64,000 nt of DNA, from contig QJPP01003119.1 in the NCBI GenBank assembly GCA_003996215.1, positions 62,001 to 126,000 on the forward strand. Reading direction: 5' to 3'. The DNA is from Jaltomata sinuosa (Eukaryota > Streptophyta > Magnoliopsida > Solanales > Solanaceae). The position numbers and the translations under genes were made by a program. Position 1 is the stretch's first letter. Each line of letters starts with the position of its first letter. Positions 10,804-23,700 of the stretch are shown in pieces. The notes beneath the pieces were generated by a model. That model ran no database searches. It had not been told where the DNA came from and saw only the letters and a program-made list of their open reading frames with translations.

Positions 10804-13800
10804 TGTAATGACTCTTCCGGTCATTTCCCCTTATACGTTTTCCTTGTACTGTTAGAGCTTTCCTGTAGCGGCCCCAAGTCATTTATGACTTGCTGGGACC
10901 GGTGGTTCGGTGCCCTAGCTGTTTGATTATGATCAATTCCTTGTCTTAGGAGCTGTGTATCAAAATCATGCGATGGTGAATTGCGAACCTAAATTTAAGA
11001 ATTTTATTAACATCGCGCGTATTTGAAAATATTTTATTTTAAATTTGAATGTGGTAAAAAGTTATATTTTTATTACCTTTTTAAAATATTTTAAATGTTT
11101 ATGAAAAATACTTTTGTTATGATATAATTGTGTACGTATTTATTTTATAAGGTTTTTACACATTGTAATATTTTAACGGAGATAGTAAACTTAGTTATGT
11201 TGAAAATTATTATTATAATATAGTAGGTTTTATTTGAAATGATTTTCTATTTATTATGATATATTCAAAGAGTTAAATTTATTTTTACCATGAACCTATG
11301 CAACACCCGAGTACTTACATAATAGGATAAAATCGGTTTTGGTGTGCCACCTCCACTCAACGTGGAGTTAAGGGAGAGGGACAGCATGTCACTATAGTTA
11401 TTTGGGGGACTGCCACATACTAAATTAACCACCTTTTGACTACTATCTTTTATAAGTATTTAATAGTGTTAAGGGGTATAAAGAGAGGGTTAGAAAGAGG
11501 CACCCCTTCTTATCTATGTTTAGCACATTTCTGCTAGGCATTTTCTTCACAAAAAAAAGAAATTCACTCTTCATATTTTTCGTTGGTTTCCTTACAGATG
11601 ATATTTTCAAAGGCTTCCATACGTGCACCCTTACGTAGAAGAGGAAAGTCTGGTAAAAAAATATTTTGATGTAATATTTAATCTCCAAAAGAAAATCAAT
11701 CATCTACGTCGAGTCATTCAAGCTCGAGTTCGAGTTTGATTTCATTTCGGAGCTTTCTCAGAGCGGTTCGGGCTTGGATATCATCGTCCTAGCAGCTTGT
11801 CATCGGACGACAGGTAGGTTACAGTTTATTTTCCCTAGACTCTGCATATATAGGATAAAATTGTATTAATGGGCATCCTTGGGTTGGGTTTATTAGGTCG
11901 GTACCACAGACCTTGACCGCTTTATTCATGCCCACCTACTTTTGTTCCTCCGATGCTTGTAGTACTTCCTGATATCTTTTATTTACCCTTGTGGTCCTGT
12001 GAGGCCTTGTTGACTCTGAAACATAGAAGGTGGGATATTGGGAATGTCCGCGAGTCCCGGGCATAGAATTATCCTTCTAGGCTGGTTATGCTTGCTGAGT
12101 AGCTATGGGCCTGTGCAGGGTCGATAGGTTGATTGTGAGCTGCTGGGCAGCCATTGTGTTTGATCATACCATTTCCATGCATATAAAGAGGTTTTACCCA
12201 TGTTTTACTACGGTTTTGGCTTCGGGCGTACTGGCACTATTTTCTAAACCTTGCATGGCCCCGGGGGCACCTTTTTTATGGAAATAAATTGGAAATGGTT
12301 GATTTAACTCATGAATATTCTTGGGTAAAAGAAAGTAAAATTATGATTTAAATCACCAGTTTTACGATAAACACTAGACTTGGCAGGGCCGAGGTGCTAG
12401 TTTGAGATTTCTTGCTACTTGAGATGATTTTAGCCTCGGTCGGACCGAGCACCTCAGATGACATTCCACTGTTTAGACCCGGTTATGCCCGAGCACCCTT
12501 GGAAGGGTTTTTAAAATATTTTCCCACTACTTTAGTCCTGGACAAGGTCTGGGTATGCATATTCGAGATTGGGTCTCTATCTTGGACCCGGACTTGCTTC
12601 TGGATGACATGTTTTGATACTGAGTTTTAATATGGGGTCAGGGACCTCCATGGACCTTGCCATCCGGGCCTGGGGCTTTGGGCTACGTGTGCCGAAGGAA
12701 GGGTATACGGTGGAGTAGAGGTATACGGGCAGTGTCCTTCCATGGAACCTACCTGCTGGGCCGGATCGGCACCGGAGGAGGTACATAGAGAGATACCATT
12801 TCACTTGAGATCTTTATGCATCATATCATTCATTGTTTGAGGCTCCACCCTTGTCTGTTGTTTGTTGATTATACGCTCCGGTCGTATGGATGCCGTAGGG
12901 TTTGTTTTCACTTTGTTGTGTTCCTCGGTTGTATGGGCGGCCGGGGGACTGTAGGTAGACTCTTGCTATTTACTTACAGAATTATCCCTGTTACGGTTAA
13001 GAATGAAATTGGTTACTGCTAAACTGTTAGTTTCTGGATTTGAGATTGATATGATTAGTTGAGTTTGATTCATGTCTCTGAGCATGCCTATCATTACTCT
13101 TTCCCTCTTCTTACAATTGAGGTTACTGGTATACCGTCCATTTTGTAAACTTATTATGTATACATTGTTATTGCAAGGACCCCAGGTGCGTTGTCTCTTA
13201 CTTTCACCTGTGCCTATGGTGTATATATTCTTCTTGCTGGCCTCACACGTGGTTCTGTGACTTCCCTCTGGGCTAGTTCATGTGTACCCTTTCATTGATT
13301 TCTGTGACTACTTGCTTCTATTTTGTCTGTTACTACGCTTTTATCTTATATGTGCCCAGTCGGCCTATGATACCTACTGGGTACCTTATGCTTCGCATTT
13401 GGTGCTCACCCTACCCCCTGCATCTTTGGGTGCAGATCCTAGAGTGGGCCATCGCCGTTAGATCGCTGTGATTCGTGCTTGGAGATCTGTTGGGGACTAC
13501 TTCAGACTGAGAGTGAGCTCTTGGAGATCGGAGCTTAGCTTTAGTTTATCTTTTGCTTTATGTACTCTATCACCATTCAGAGACATTTCTATATATTTTT
13601 TGGATCGTTTGCACTCCATGCATGTAGTTTTGGCTCTATACTATGATACCACGTCTTGGGGTTTGGCATAGTTTCCGCATATGTATATATACATTCCTGT
13701 TATCTATTCTCTTCATCTTTCCCCCTTACTTTTGCTTATTAAACTATTCTTTAGCTTATTTGTTAGATAGTAGCCCATTACTAACTGTCCTGGGCTACGG

Positions 13801-13862
13801 GAATTGGTTCGCCTACTGGGGGGTTGTAGGTGCCATCATGACCGAGAAATCGGGTCGTGACA
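10804..13862 (+). repeat. Solo LTR of the element C family (about 3.06 kb)
   Basis: It begins TGTAATGACTCTTCCGG and ends GGGTCGTGACA. It is co-linear, in opposite orientation, with the LTR of element C at 31923-34934: shared blocks include the first 100 bases, 11840-13862 and the last 50. It is flanked by GGGTG (10799-10803) and GGGTA (13863-13867), a target duplication with one mismatch. Both flanks are D interior, so the element was lost by LTR-LTR recombination. 10950-11300 is AT-rich and differs from the C copy. ORFs within it are chance frames. Confidence 0.8.
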
Positions 13863-14842
13863 GGGTATAGGTAGGGTATATTTAGGGATTATTGACTAAG
13901 CCCTCCTTGGAATCGCTGACACACTATTTGCACTAAACTATCCTCATCCAACTGTATTCGCCTTTTTCATTTCTTTTTCTTTCTTTTTTTTTCTTTTCTT
14001 TTTCTTTCTTTTTCTTTTCTTTTTCTTTCTTTTCCTAGGCACGCACCCTCACTTTTCCATTCTATCCACAACCAATCTTTTCCCTCCTATTTTTCTTCTT
14101 ATCACTTTCCTGCTACAGTAGCCACCCTCAACTTAGGTCGATTGCCTGAGTTGAGGCGCACGATTTCCAAAGGGGGACTTGGGCCAAAATAGGGATTCTA
14201 AGATTAAAAAGGGATGGTGATAGGGTATAGAAAGAACGGGGTCAATCAAGGCTCAAACAGGGGTCAAAGGGATTATTTACATATGGGCGGTCTTTTGGGA
14301 TAAGTGGACTACACGCAAAAAGGGCATGTGATCCTTTCCTAAGAAACTAGCTTCCAACATCAACAAAATAGACCGGGCAAGTTTTAGATGCATGCACAGA
14401 GTAAGAATTTCAACAAAAAAGCTCACACACTTCGCATCAGGAAACCATACCACTACCAATCATTGAAACAACAGTTCAGCCTAAACAAGATCGTTCTTCG
14501 CACATGCATACAAAGACACTCAAGGATCCATAACAGTTAATTTTCCACACACAAGTACAAAAAGCAACTTTTTTTTTTCGGAGGGGGCTCCATTTTATTT
14601 TAACCATTCACAGCCATGCTTGCTACAACATCACCCAATAATACAAGCAAAAACAACCTAAACATACCGGTTCTACTAGATAGCATATCGAAGGAAAAGA
14701 AGCACGACAACAAAAACCTTTGGTGGTAATACCCCTACCCCCAACAAAAGAATCTAGCATTGTCCTCAATGCTCATCGAAGCAGATATACAGAACAAAAG
14801 AATAGGGGTACCTGTGAAGCCTAGGCTTCGGGATGAGGAACA
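13863..14842. other. Element D 3' spacer, second part; no gene seen
   Basis: Non-coding D sequence between the solo LTR and the env-position ORF. It contains a long pyrimidine tract (13963-14036) and a T10 run near 14570. No coding motif was recognised. Confidence 0.6.
13963..14036. repeat. Pyrimidine microsatellite (TTTCT/CTTTT)n
   Basis: About 74 bases made almost only of T and C in imperfect repeats of TTTCTTTTC. On the element's own strand this is a purine (GAAAA) tract, so it could be a secondary purine tract of D. That role is inference. Confidence 0.8.
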
Positions 14843-16660
14843 GTGACGACGGTTTTGGCCGGTGTACTCAGCTCATCAACATCTGGAGTCTCTCTAGACT
14901 CCGGTACTACACTGGATGATGCCCCACCTGCTTTGGCACGCACTATTTCCTATCGCAGCTGCTCGTCTGCCACCGACCACTACTTTGAGACCTCTAACTC
15001 ATCCTCCTCGGCTGATTTCTTTATGTTCTTTCTCTTCTTTGACTTCTTTACCCCACTTTCACCTGCTTAGGGTTCATTAATTCTCAGTGGCCAACCCATC
15101 AAATCCACTATCGTGGTTTCATCTTCCAAGTCCACAAAATCCGAAGTCTCATCATAAGGCACTTTTTCTTGCTTGAGGGCGGTATTTCATCCTTTACCTT
15201 CTTCAGTTCCACATCAAATCTTTCCAGGTCCGGGATGCTCATTTCATTTAGCCTTGCCTCTATCCGGGTTTCCATAGCATCGACCCTTGCACGCAGCCCT
15301 TCAAATGGCTTCAGAGCCTTCCGTATTGCTTCATCAATGGTGGGCTTGAACAAGTCTGTCCAAGCGGCAATTTATTTATCCATCTATTTCTGCTTCTGCA
15401 CCATTTTAGCATAATTTCGGGGATTCATGTGATCTTCTGGTGGTAGAGGACGCCTTGCTACAGTGCCAGAGCTTTCGGTAGTAGCTCTCGTTGTTTGTGA
15501 AGTCTTCGGATCAAACACTGCAAGTGGCATCTCTGTGCCTGATGAAGTGTCGGTCTCCTCGGAGGTGGTTATGGTTGGTTACTCAAAAATCTTAGGCTTA
15601 TGAATCCTCATGTCAAACTTAGTGTCATTCTTTGATTTGTCAATATTTTGCTTGGATGACGTTGTCACTTGATTATCAATACCATCCAATATTGGTACCT
15701 CTTCACGCCTGCATAACTCAGTAACCAGACATGGGAATGACAAAGAAGAAGTAGTTTTCATGGCCCTAGTCCACATCTCGTCTTCAATTATCCTTCCGAA
15801 ATTGATGACGTACCCGGCTATCAAACTTGCCACAAGGATGGCTCTTCCCTCATCCAGATTAGCATCTCCACCTGTAGGAAATAGCATGTACCGCACAACA
15901 GCCCACCAGAACTTTTCTACGAACCTTAGTGATTGCTTCGATATATGTCCCCTCTGAGTTAGCCAAGATAGTGAGCCATCAGTCAATGTCCGTGCTAACC
16001 ATGGTCTGTGCGAGTTTGTGTTGGCAATCTTGTCATGAAACTCTAGCATATCAGGTGGAGGAATGTATTCAGGGCTGAAGAGGACTCTGTTAATCGTCTC
16101 TCGGGAGATGTTTACTTGTTTACCCTGAACCGGAACCCTGTCCTGCCTTGGTGCTGATTTAACCCCTTTTTCTTTATCACATTTGCTTTCTAGCAGTCCC
16201 AAATAGTTGGCATAGAATTCCTGGACTAGTTCTGGAAAATAGAATCCCAGAGGTGAGCTCATCCACTAAAGTTGGTACCTCTGAAACTGTGTCTGAAGAA
16301 CTGGGTATTCTGGCATATCCGTGGTAATAATTTGCACTTCCTCAGCTATCGGTCTTTTGTGTCTCCTCGACATTGTTTTGGTAAGACCGTCAAGATAGTG
16401 CTTCCGGGCACCTCAAATGCCCACCGGATCGATTCTCTATCCATGGGTACCTTCTCTGCATTTTTGGTGGCTTCAGTACCACTTTTATCTTCCGGACTGG
16501 GGCTGGAGCTTACACTTTCTTCAGATCCACTATCACTCCCCGACCTACTTTTAGATGACCCACTCTCTTCTTTAGACTGGGAGACTTGGGTTTTTCTTCC
16601 TTTGGATAGCCTAGTCTGGTAGGCCAGGGCTTCAACTGCTTCTTCTTCGCTACCCAATTT
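14843..16660 (-). pseudogene. Element D env-position ORF (putative plant transposon protein)
   Basis: Reading leftward: an acidic/Ser-rich N-terminus (16657-16346, with SSSPSPEDKS), then the conserved domain in the 227-codon frame 16262-15579, which starts GFYFPELVQEFYANYLG. It continues with PWLARTLTDGS, FWWAVVRYMLFPT and a helical end. A coiled-coil-like segment follows at 15353-15108 (ALKPFEGLRARVDAMETR). Frames change near 16270 and 15580. Element E has a homologue at 45195-46070. Athila-type elements carry an extra ORF at this position, after pol. I see no signal peptide or membrane span, so an envelope role is not supported. The function is unknown. Confidence 0.7.
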
Positions 16661-16799
16661 ATCTACTAGGGTCCAAGTGGTAGCGGCTCTTTATTTCCTC
16701 TTTTGAGCTTGACCGCGAGGTGGTTATTGTTTTAGAGCCAATTACCTGCACGAGAACAAGTTCGAACAAATGAGAATAGGAAAACACCAAGCAAACGCC

Positions 16800-16970
16800 T
16801 CTGTCTCGGAGTGACAGTTTAGGTGACGGTCAGTCACAGGGGTGACGGACTATCACACCGGCCGTCACTCTTAGATAGTGAAACTGGTTATTGCTGACGG
16901 CTTAGCTGACGGTTCGTCACATGTGTGATGGGCCGTCATGCCAACCGTCAGACTGAGATAGCATCAACCG
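16800..16970. repeat. GACGG/CCGTC word cluster, D interior (first)
   Basis: Contains GGTGACGGTCAGTCACAG, GGGTGACGGAC, GGCCGTCAC, CTGACGGTTCGTCACA and GGGCCGTCA. These are the same words, order and spacing style as in D's LTR clusters. Confidence 0.75.
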
Positions 16971-17619
16971 TGAATGTTTTACTCTCTTTGAGGTATTTCC
17001 TCGAACACTTTGTGTTCTAATAGTGGTTTTCCCATTCTTTGTGGGATTTGGTTTCACAAAGTCACCACCCATCATCTATTTAATCTCATGGGTTACTCAA
17101 GACTTCACCCATGTCAAATTTACAATTTCAAACCACAACAACACCCATACCCAACAACATTCACATCACTATTCCACAAATATACAAAACCAACAATTTT
17201 GTCCTTTTATTCCGTCATAATACTAATCAATACTTCAAAAGAAGAAGAGTTTAGAATCATACCTTGGATTTGTTAGTGAGAAGAAAACTTTTATTCCTTT
17301 TTGATTTACATGAACCGATGGACAACACTATTCTTCGACGGTATATTGTTGGTTCTTGCATTTTGGATGACTAGCGAAAAGGGGATGATGGGGATGTGGG
17401 ATTTGATTTGGGAAGAGAGGATTTTGATTTCAATGGAGGGTTGGAGTTTGAGAATAGAATAGGAGTGGGAAGATGAAGAAGATGAAGTAAGATGAAGGAA
17501 AGTGAGGGAACCATTTCAATATATTGAAACGGGTTTAGGTGCGTAGCGGGTCGGGTTGGTTTTGGGTCGGGACGGTACCAATCTTTAAAAGAAAAAAATA
17601 CTTACCTGATGTGGTGACC

Positions 17620-17850
17620 CTTGTGACGGTACGTCAACCACCTAGCGGCCCGTCACTTGGTGTGTCTTGCATAAACAGTGACCCCCTGGTTGAGTGTCTT
17701 GGTGACGGCCTGGAATAACGGTCCACCAAAGCTGTGATGGTCCGTCACTCTCACTGTCACCACCAAACAGTGGCGATAATTATTTTCTCAACTGTGATGG
17801 TTTGTGTGGTGGTCCGTCACTCAGTTTACGACCCACCAAAAGGACCCGTC
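17620..17850. repeat. GACGG/CCGTC word cluster, D interior (second)
   Basis: Contains GTGACGGTACGTCA, GGCCCGTCAC, GTGACGGCC, GTGATGGTCCGTCACTC, GGTGGTCCGTCACTC and the associated CAGTG tails. It matches the LTR clusters of the same element. Confidence 0.75.
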
Positions 17851-18028
17851 ACCCGTAGACAGAACACACTGTTATTTCCACCTTTTTGTTCCTGCACACT
17901 CAATACAAAAATTAACCAATTCTAATAAAACAAATTTTCCTAAGATCATAGTACAACAACAATTCATGGGTTGCCTCCCATACAGCTCCTGATTTAACAT
18001 CGCGGCATGACGCGGGTATCTTGATTAC

Positions 18029-19300
18029 TCAAACTTCATAAAGATACACCAGAGACAGACTATGTACCTCCTCTGAGAGGCCCAGATATTGCTTCACCCT
18101 TTGCCCATTGGCTTTGAACAACTCACCATCCGTATTTTTGAGTTCGACCACACCGGATGGAAACACTTGGTGTACTTTGAATGGCTCGGACCATTTGGAT
18201 TTGAGTTTTCCGGGAAATAATTTGAACCTAGAGTTGAACAATAATACTAAGTCCCCAAATTTGAACTCCCTTTTCTCAATTCTTCTATCATGGTATAGCT
18301 TCATTCATTCCTTGTAGAGAGCGGATCTCTCATATGCTCGCAATCGGAACTCATCTATCTCATTCAATTGTTCCAACCTTAGTTCTGATGCATTTTTCCA
18401 ACTGAGATTTAACTTTTTGAGCGCCCAAAGGGCTTTGTGCTCAAGTTCTACGGGCAAGTGACAAGCTTTACCAAAGACAAATTGGTAAGGAGACATACCT
18501 ATTGGCGTTTTAAACGCTGTTCGGTATGCCCAGAGTGCGTCATCCATCTTTGTTTCCCAGTCTCGCTGGTTCACATTCATAGACTTTGCCAATATCTCTT
18601 TAATTTCACGGTTCGACACTTCGACTTGCCCACTTGTTTGGGGGTGATAAGGTGTGGCTACTTTGTGTTGCTTCACCCCATATTTTGCTAGAGCAGCCCG
18701 GAACACCTTATTGCAAAAATGTGACCCACCATCATTTATGATTGTGCGAGGGGTGCCAAACCTGGCAAAGATGTTTCTTTTTAGAAAAGCCACCACACTT
18801 TACCCTTCGTTATCGGCCAAAGCAACCGCCTCTACCCACTTTGAAATATAATCCACCACTACCAAGATGTAACGGTTCCCATAATAACTGTCAAAAGGGC
18901 CCATGAAATCTATCCCCCATACGTCGAACAACTCAACCTCCAAAATAGTTGACATTGGAAACTCTTGTCGATGAGAGATTGCTCCTCTTCGTTGGCATTG
19001 TCACAGAATTTGGCAAATTCATATGAATCTTTCTGAATTGTCGGCCAATAATAACCATACTGTATGATTTTTCGGGAAGTTCTATTACCCGCATGATGCC
19101 CTCCAACTGGGGACGAATAAAAAGCTTGCAAGATGCTTGTCATTTCCACTTCCGGTACACATCTCCTTATTATGTTGTCAGCACACAACCGGAATAAATA
19201 CGGCTCATCCCAGAAAAACTTACTTGCATCATGGAGGAATTTCTTCCTCTGGTGGAAGTTCAAATCTTCCGGGATCATGTCACTCGCCACATAATTTGCG
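18029..19300 (-). pseudogene. Element D integrase
   Basis: Reading leftward, 19300-18990 holds the zinc domain (GGHHAGNRTSRKI and WPTIQKDSYEFAKFCD). A frameshift near 19000 follows, then the catalytic core. The first Asp lies near 18920, the second in TIINDGGSHFCN (about 18740) and the Glu in SGQVEVSNREIKEIL (about 18610). All three catalytic residues are present. The C-terminal part MKLYHDRRIEKREFKFGDLVLLF (18304-18236 region) is typical of Athila integrases. An in-frame TGA at 18305 and a stop near 18799 break it. There is no chromodomain, as expected for this lineage. Confidence 0.85.
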
Positions 19301-19339
19301 AAATTGGCGTACCAAGGCACCCTATCAAGTGACGTAGCC

Positions 19340-20600
19340 AACACCTGCTCATCCAGAAATGCATCCTCAATCTCCATTTCATCTACTACTTTCTCTTCCC
19401 TCTCAAGCCTGGACAGATGATCCGCCACTTGGTTTTCACAACCTTTCCGATCATTGACTTCAAAGTCAAATTCCTGTAACAATAACACCCATCGGATTAG
19501 TCCACACTTTGTATCCTTCTTGGTCATTAAATACCTCAAGGTTGCATGATCTGTGTGCACCACCACTTTTGTACCAAGTAAGTACGCTCTGAATTTCTCA
19601 AAAGCGTATACAACAGCCAGTAGCTCCTATTCTATAACTGTGTAGTTCTTTTGCGCCCCATTCAATGCCTTACTAGCATAATAAATGGGGTGAAAAAGTT
19701 TGTCTCGCTTCTATCCCAGAACATCTCCAAGTGCAACACCATTTGCATCGCACATTACTTCAAACGGTTTGGACCAATCCGGGGCAATTATAATAGGAGC
19801 AGCCACTAACTTTTCTTTCAGGCACTCAAACGCCTTCAAACACTCAGCATAAAATACAAACTTAGTCTCTTTTTCAAGCAACCTGCACAAAGGGTTAGAA
19901 ATCTTAGAGAAATATTTAATGAATCTTCGGTAGAATCCGGCATGACCAAGAAAGCTCCTCACACTCTTTACTGAGATGAGTGGAGATAGTTTCTCGATGA
20001 CTTCTATCTTGGCTCTATCCACCTCTAGACCTCTCATAGATATCTTGTGCCCTAATACAATGACTTCCTTCACCATGAAATGGCATTTCTCCTAATTCAG
20101 CACGAGGTTTGACTCTTCACACCTTAGCAATGCTTGACCCAGATTAGTCAAGCAATCATTAAATGCATCACCCACCATAGAGAAGTCATCCATGAAGACT
20201 TCCAATGTGTTCTCCACCATATCAGAAAAGATAGACATCATGCATCTTTGGAATGTTGTAGGAGCATTGCAAAGACCAAAGGGCATGCTTCTAGGGACAG
20301 GTGAAAGTGGTTTTCTCCTGATCTTCCGGGGTGTTAGATATTTTGTTGTACCCCAAATATCCATCAAAAAATCAGTACCAACCCCTGCCAGCTAATCTAT
20401 CCAGCATCTGATCCATAAAGGGCATGGGGAAATGATCACGGACAGTCCAGGAATTGAGCTTTCGGTAATCCATACAGACTCGCCACCCCGTGACAGGTCT
20501 TAATGGAATCAACTCATTTTTTTCATTAGCTACCACAGTCATTCCTCCCTTCTTAGGAACACATTGCACTGGGCTTACCCATTTGCTATCAAAAATTGGT
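19340..20600 (-). pseudogene. Element D reverse transcriptase and RNase H
   Basis: Reading leftward: RVCMDYRKLNSWTVRDHFPMP (20490-20430), SMPFGLCNAPTTFQ (about 20290) and the active site EVFMDDFSMVG (about 20200). The thumb SVRSFLGHAGFYRRFIK lies at about 19970 and RNase H at 19790-19340, with KPFEVMCDANGVALGDVL, VVHTDHATLRYL and NQVADHLSRLE. A frameshift between 20400 and 20310 garbles the segment before FGLCNAP, and stops lie near 20092 and 19711. Catalytic Asp pairs of both domains are visible. The intact enzyme would make element cDNA primed by tRNA-Asp. Confidence 0.88.
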
Positions 20601-21277
20601 TAAACCACTCCAGCATCGACCCATTTGATGATTTCTTTCTTCACCACCTCTTGCATTGGCAGATTTTGTCTCCGCTGGTGCTCGGTGGTGGGAGTGCAAT
20701 CTTCTTCTAACTGTATCTTATGAGTATAAATACCTGGTGGGATGCCAATAATATCCGTAATGGTCCAGCCGATTGCTCTCTTGTGTCTCCTATGTATGGA
20801 CAATAAAGCTTCAACTTGTGTTTCCACAAGGTCTGTTGCAATGATCACAGGTAAGGTATCTTTATCACCTAAAAATGCATACCTCAGATGTCCTGGCAAC
20901 TCTTTCAACTCTAACACTGGTTCCTCCTCAATAGAAGGCCTTGCAGGAGGTGTCGGCTTGTTCTTCAAGTCAAGATCTAATTTCTTTGGGGCGTAATAAT
21001 ATGACCCCATTCCAACCACAGTATTTATAATTTCTTTATAATCTTTGATGTCATCATCATCGAAGTTCATCATGACCGCTGCCAATGTCTCTACAACAAA
21101 TCTCTCTTCAACAGAAACAATCACATTAGATTCAGCAACAACATCAATAACTGAGACGACATTCATGTCCCTCGGTTGCCTCATTGACTTGCACACATTA
21201 AACTTTACTATTTCATCGTTCAACCTAAAAGTCAACTTGTTGCTCTCCATATCTACTAATACTCTTTCGGTTGCCAA
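20600..21277 (-). pseudogene. Element D protease-RT linker with RT N-terminus
   Basis: A long open frame of 225 codons. The first 120 residues are a linker (for example KLTFRLNDEIVKFNVC) that is also partly conserved in element E near 48030-48130. Residues from about 125 on begin the RT N-terminal part, with ELKELPGHLRYAFLG, HRRHKRAIGWTITDIIGI and EGAGVV-like ending KWVDAGVV. It is separated from the protease by a frame change and from the RT palm by a stop near 20599. Confidence 0.75.
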
Positions 21278-21828
21278 GAAGGGTCATCCCAAATAATAGG
21301 GACTTCAAAGTCCACTTCGCAGTCCAAAATCACGAAGTCTGTCGGAAAGATGAACTTTCCCACCTTCACAAGCACATCATACAAAATACACACCGGCCGT
21401 TTAACCGATCTATCAGCCATCAACAATCTCATAGTCATCGGTTTGGGGGCTCCCAAGCCCGATTACTGATAGATAGCCAACGGCATCAAGTTTATGCTAG
21501 CCCCCAAGTCAAAAAGAGCTTTTGCAAAATTAAACTTCTCGATGGTGCAAGGAATGGTAAATGCACCCGGGTCTTCTTTCTTTTGGACTAGCGACCTTGA
21601 TGAAATGGCGCTACGATGGTGGAGGTTGTCTTCTGGTTCAAAACTTACCGACCTCTTTTTTGTGATCAAGTCCTTCATGAACTTGGCATAACTGTGCATT
21701 TGTTCAAGTGCATCCACCAGAGGGATATTCACGGAGATCTGCTTGAGCATAATGATAAACTTGTGGATTTTCCCGTCTTCCACCTTCTTTTTGATCCTTT
21801 GAGGGAAAGGAGGAGGAGGCTTTGGCAT
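21256..21828 (-). pseudogene. Element D aspartic protease
   Basis: The active site is in KALFDLGASINLMPL (about 21515-21470 region), a DLGAS-type retropepsin centre. The second half is MRLLMADRSVKRPVCILYDV and FVILDCEVDFEVPII. A stop lies between the halves at about 21463. Upstream, QRIKKKVEDGKIHKFIIMLK is the usual gag-protease linker of Athila elements. Element E has a close relative at 48130-48621. Confidence 0.8.
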
Positions 21829-22139
21829 TTTTTTGGAAGTTTTTCAACTTCCTTGCTCTTCTCCGTGAGCAATTACGAATCATCATCTACCAAACAGGGT
21901 GTTTCAACCTGAACATCCACACCCTCATCACTCACCTTTTCATCATCAATGAGCTCCTCTTCGTAAATAACATTATCTTTTTGCTTTTGAATTATCGGAT
22001 GTGATTCTGATAATGTCTTACCGCTTTTGGTGGTGATCGTCATACAATTCCCATCGTTTCTCGGGTTTTGAATGGTGTCACTCGGCAATGTACCAGTTTT
22101 TCTTTGACTTAGAGACGCTGAGACTTGACCCATTTGTTG

Positions 22140-23600
22140 CTACAACTGCTTGGTTGAGGTGGAATGAGAATCCACCAACTGACTAATTGATGATAATTCA
22201 GATTTCATTTCCTTGACTCCGGAGTCAGTAGATTCCACCTTCAAAAACATCTTCGCCATCATATTCTCTAATTTGGACGTCCCTGTCTCATTGCTAGCTC
22301 TTTCTCGATTACCAGGTGGTGCGTACAACCCACCTCTATCAGTTTTATTTTTCCAGTTCCCCTGATCACGATCTCTGTAGCCAGCTTTTTCATAGTAGTT
22401 GTCCTTCTGATAGTTCCGACCTTGGTTTCCCTGGCCATTGGCCTGGAAACCCCCCAAATAATTAGCCTCCTCATCAGACTCAAACTCTGCTGCTCTACCT
22501 TGGGAACCCACAACTTTCACTTTCTCCATATCTCTTAACAACAAATGTTTTGTCAGTAAGTCCATTTGCGTTTTCAGATGGGCCATATTTTGATCCCGCT
22601 CTTCCTCTTTCTTGCGCTGTTCCGCTGACATACGGACTGCATAAGTGCTAGCAGCCACCTATGTATCCCGTGTATGCCAGGCCCTGTTGGTTTTAGTGAG
22701 CCGATCTAATATAGTTGTGGCATCGATAAAGGTAAGACCCATAAACGCTCCACCTGCTGCATTATCCAGTGTAGGCTTGGTAGCCGAATTCAGTGACCTG
22801 TAGAATGTTTGCATTAGGAAATTGTAGGTCAACTGATGGTTCGGGCATTGTGTCAGCTTCTTCTTGAACCGCAACCAGGTCTCATGTAAAGTCTCATGAG
22901 GTTGTTGTCTGATGTTGCTAATTTCATCCCTCAACTGTATCATTCTAGAGGGAGGAAAGAACCTTTCTAGGAAAGCTCCTTTCAACTCTCCCCAGGTTGT
23001 GATAGAGTCAGGGGTTTGCTCTGTCAACCATAATGCTGCCTCATCAGACAGAGACAATGGAAAAAACCTGAGCCTGATCGCTGTCTGACTTACTCCAGGC
23101 AATTTGAATGACTTGCAAATACCCACAAAATTCATCAGGTGTCGGTTTGGGTCATCACTAGCAACACCACGGAACAGTCCCTTTAAGTTCAACAGCTGAA
23201 TGATCGTGCTAGTAATGTTGAACTTTGCTCCAGGCGATAGCGGAGGGAAAACAATGGCGCCAATAGCACCAACTCTATCCAAGTCGATATCCTCATCATC
23301 ATCCGAAGCATACTGCCTTGGTTGCTGTCGACCTCTACCTCATTGTTGTGGCCTCTGATCAGCTGGAACATTGTTGTTAACAATATCAGCTTGTCTTCCC
23401 TCACCTACTACATCCTCTTCCTCCAGCTCAACATCCTCCTCTATATCATCAGCATTCAAATGTTGTTGGGCTCGCTGAGCTGCAGCGAGTCTCGCTGCCT
23501 CTTGTTGTTGTGCATTCATGGTCTGCCTTAACGTTCTAGCAAGCTTGGGATTGTAAGGTAATGTTGATTCACCCGAGCGCCGGGTACTTGGCATGCACAA
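22140..23600 (-). pseudogene. Element D gag
   Basis: The reading frame opens near 23600 (MCMPSTRRSGESTLPYNPKL), runs through a Gln/Ala and acidic N-terminus, and has an in-frame TGA near 23341. It continues as the retrotransposon gag domain 23282-22659 (LNLKGLFRGVASDDPNRHL, WGELKGAFLERFFPPSRM, LHETWLRFKKKL). The C-terminal part 22658-22140 is rich in Asn/Arg/Gly with no clear CCHC knuckle. A stop at 22659 separates the two. It would form the element's particle. The length of about 480 codons fits Athila gag. Confidence 0.85.
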
Positions 23601-23700
23601 CTATGTACCCTGTAACAAACAAAAACAACAAATAAAAGTAAAAATAGGAAATATGACTAAGAGTCAAATAAACACACCGGACTGAATAAACAAACGTATT

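Larger units (their letters stand above)
16680..18028. other. Element D spacer between integrase and env-position ORF; no gene
   Basis: About 1.35 kb without a supported gene. It holds two GACGG/CCGTC word clusters (16800-16970 and 17620-17850) that match those in D's LTRs. It also holds the box GGGTTGCCTCCC at 17968-17979, which element E shares at 47817-47828. The short ORFs here are chance frames. Confidence 0.7.

Noticed and set aside
12105..13870. Several hydrophobic plus-strand frames suggesting small membrane proteins
   Set aside because: They lie inside the solo LTR and recur, with changes, as minus-strand frames in the LTR of C (31807-33676). They are T-rich chance frames.
14843..16660. 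True retroviral envelope gene in element D
   Set aside because: No signal peptide, transmembrane segment or cleavage site was found. The domain matches a plant transposon-associated protein by style, so only the position is env-like.
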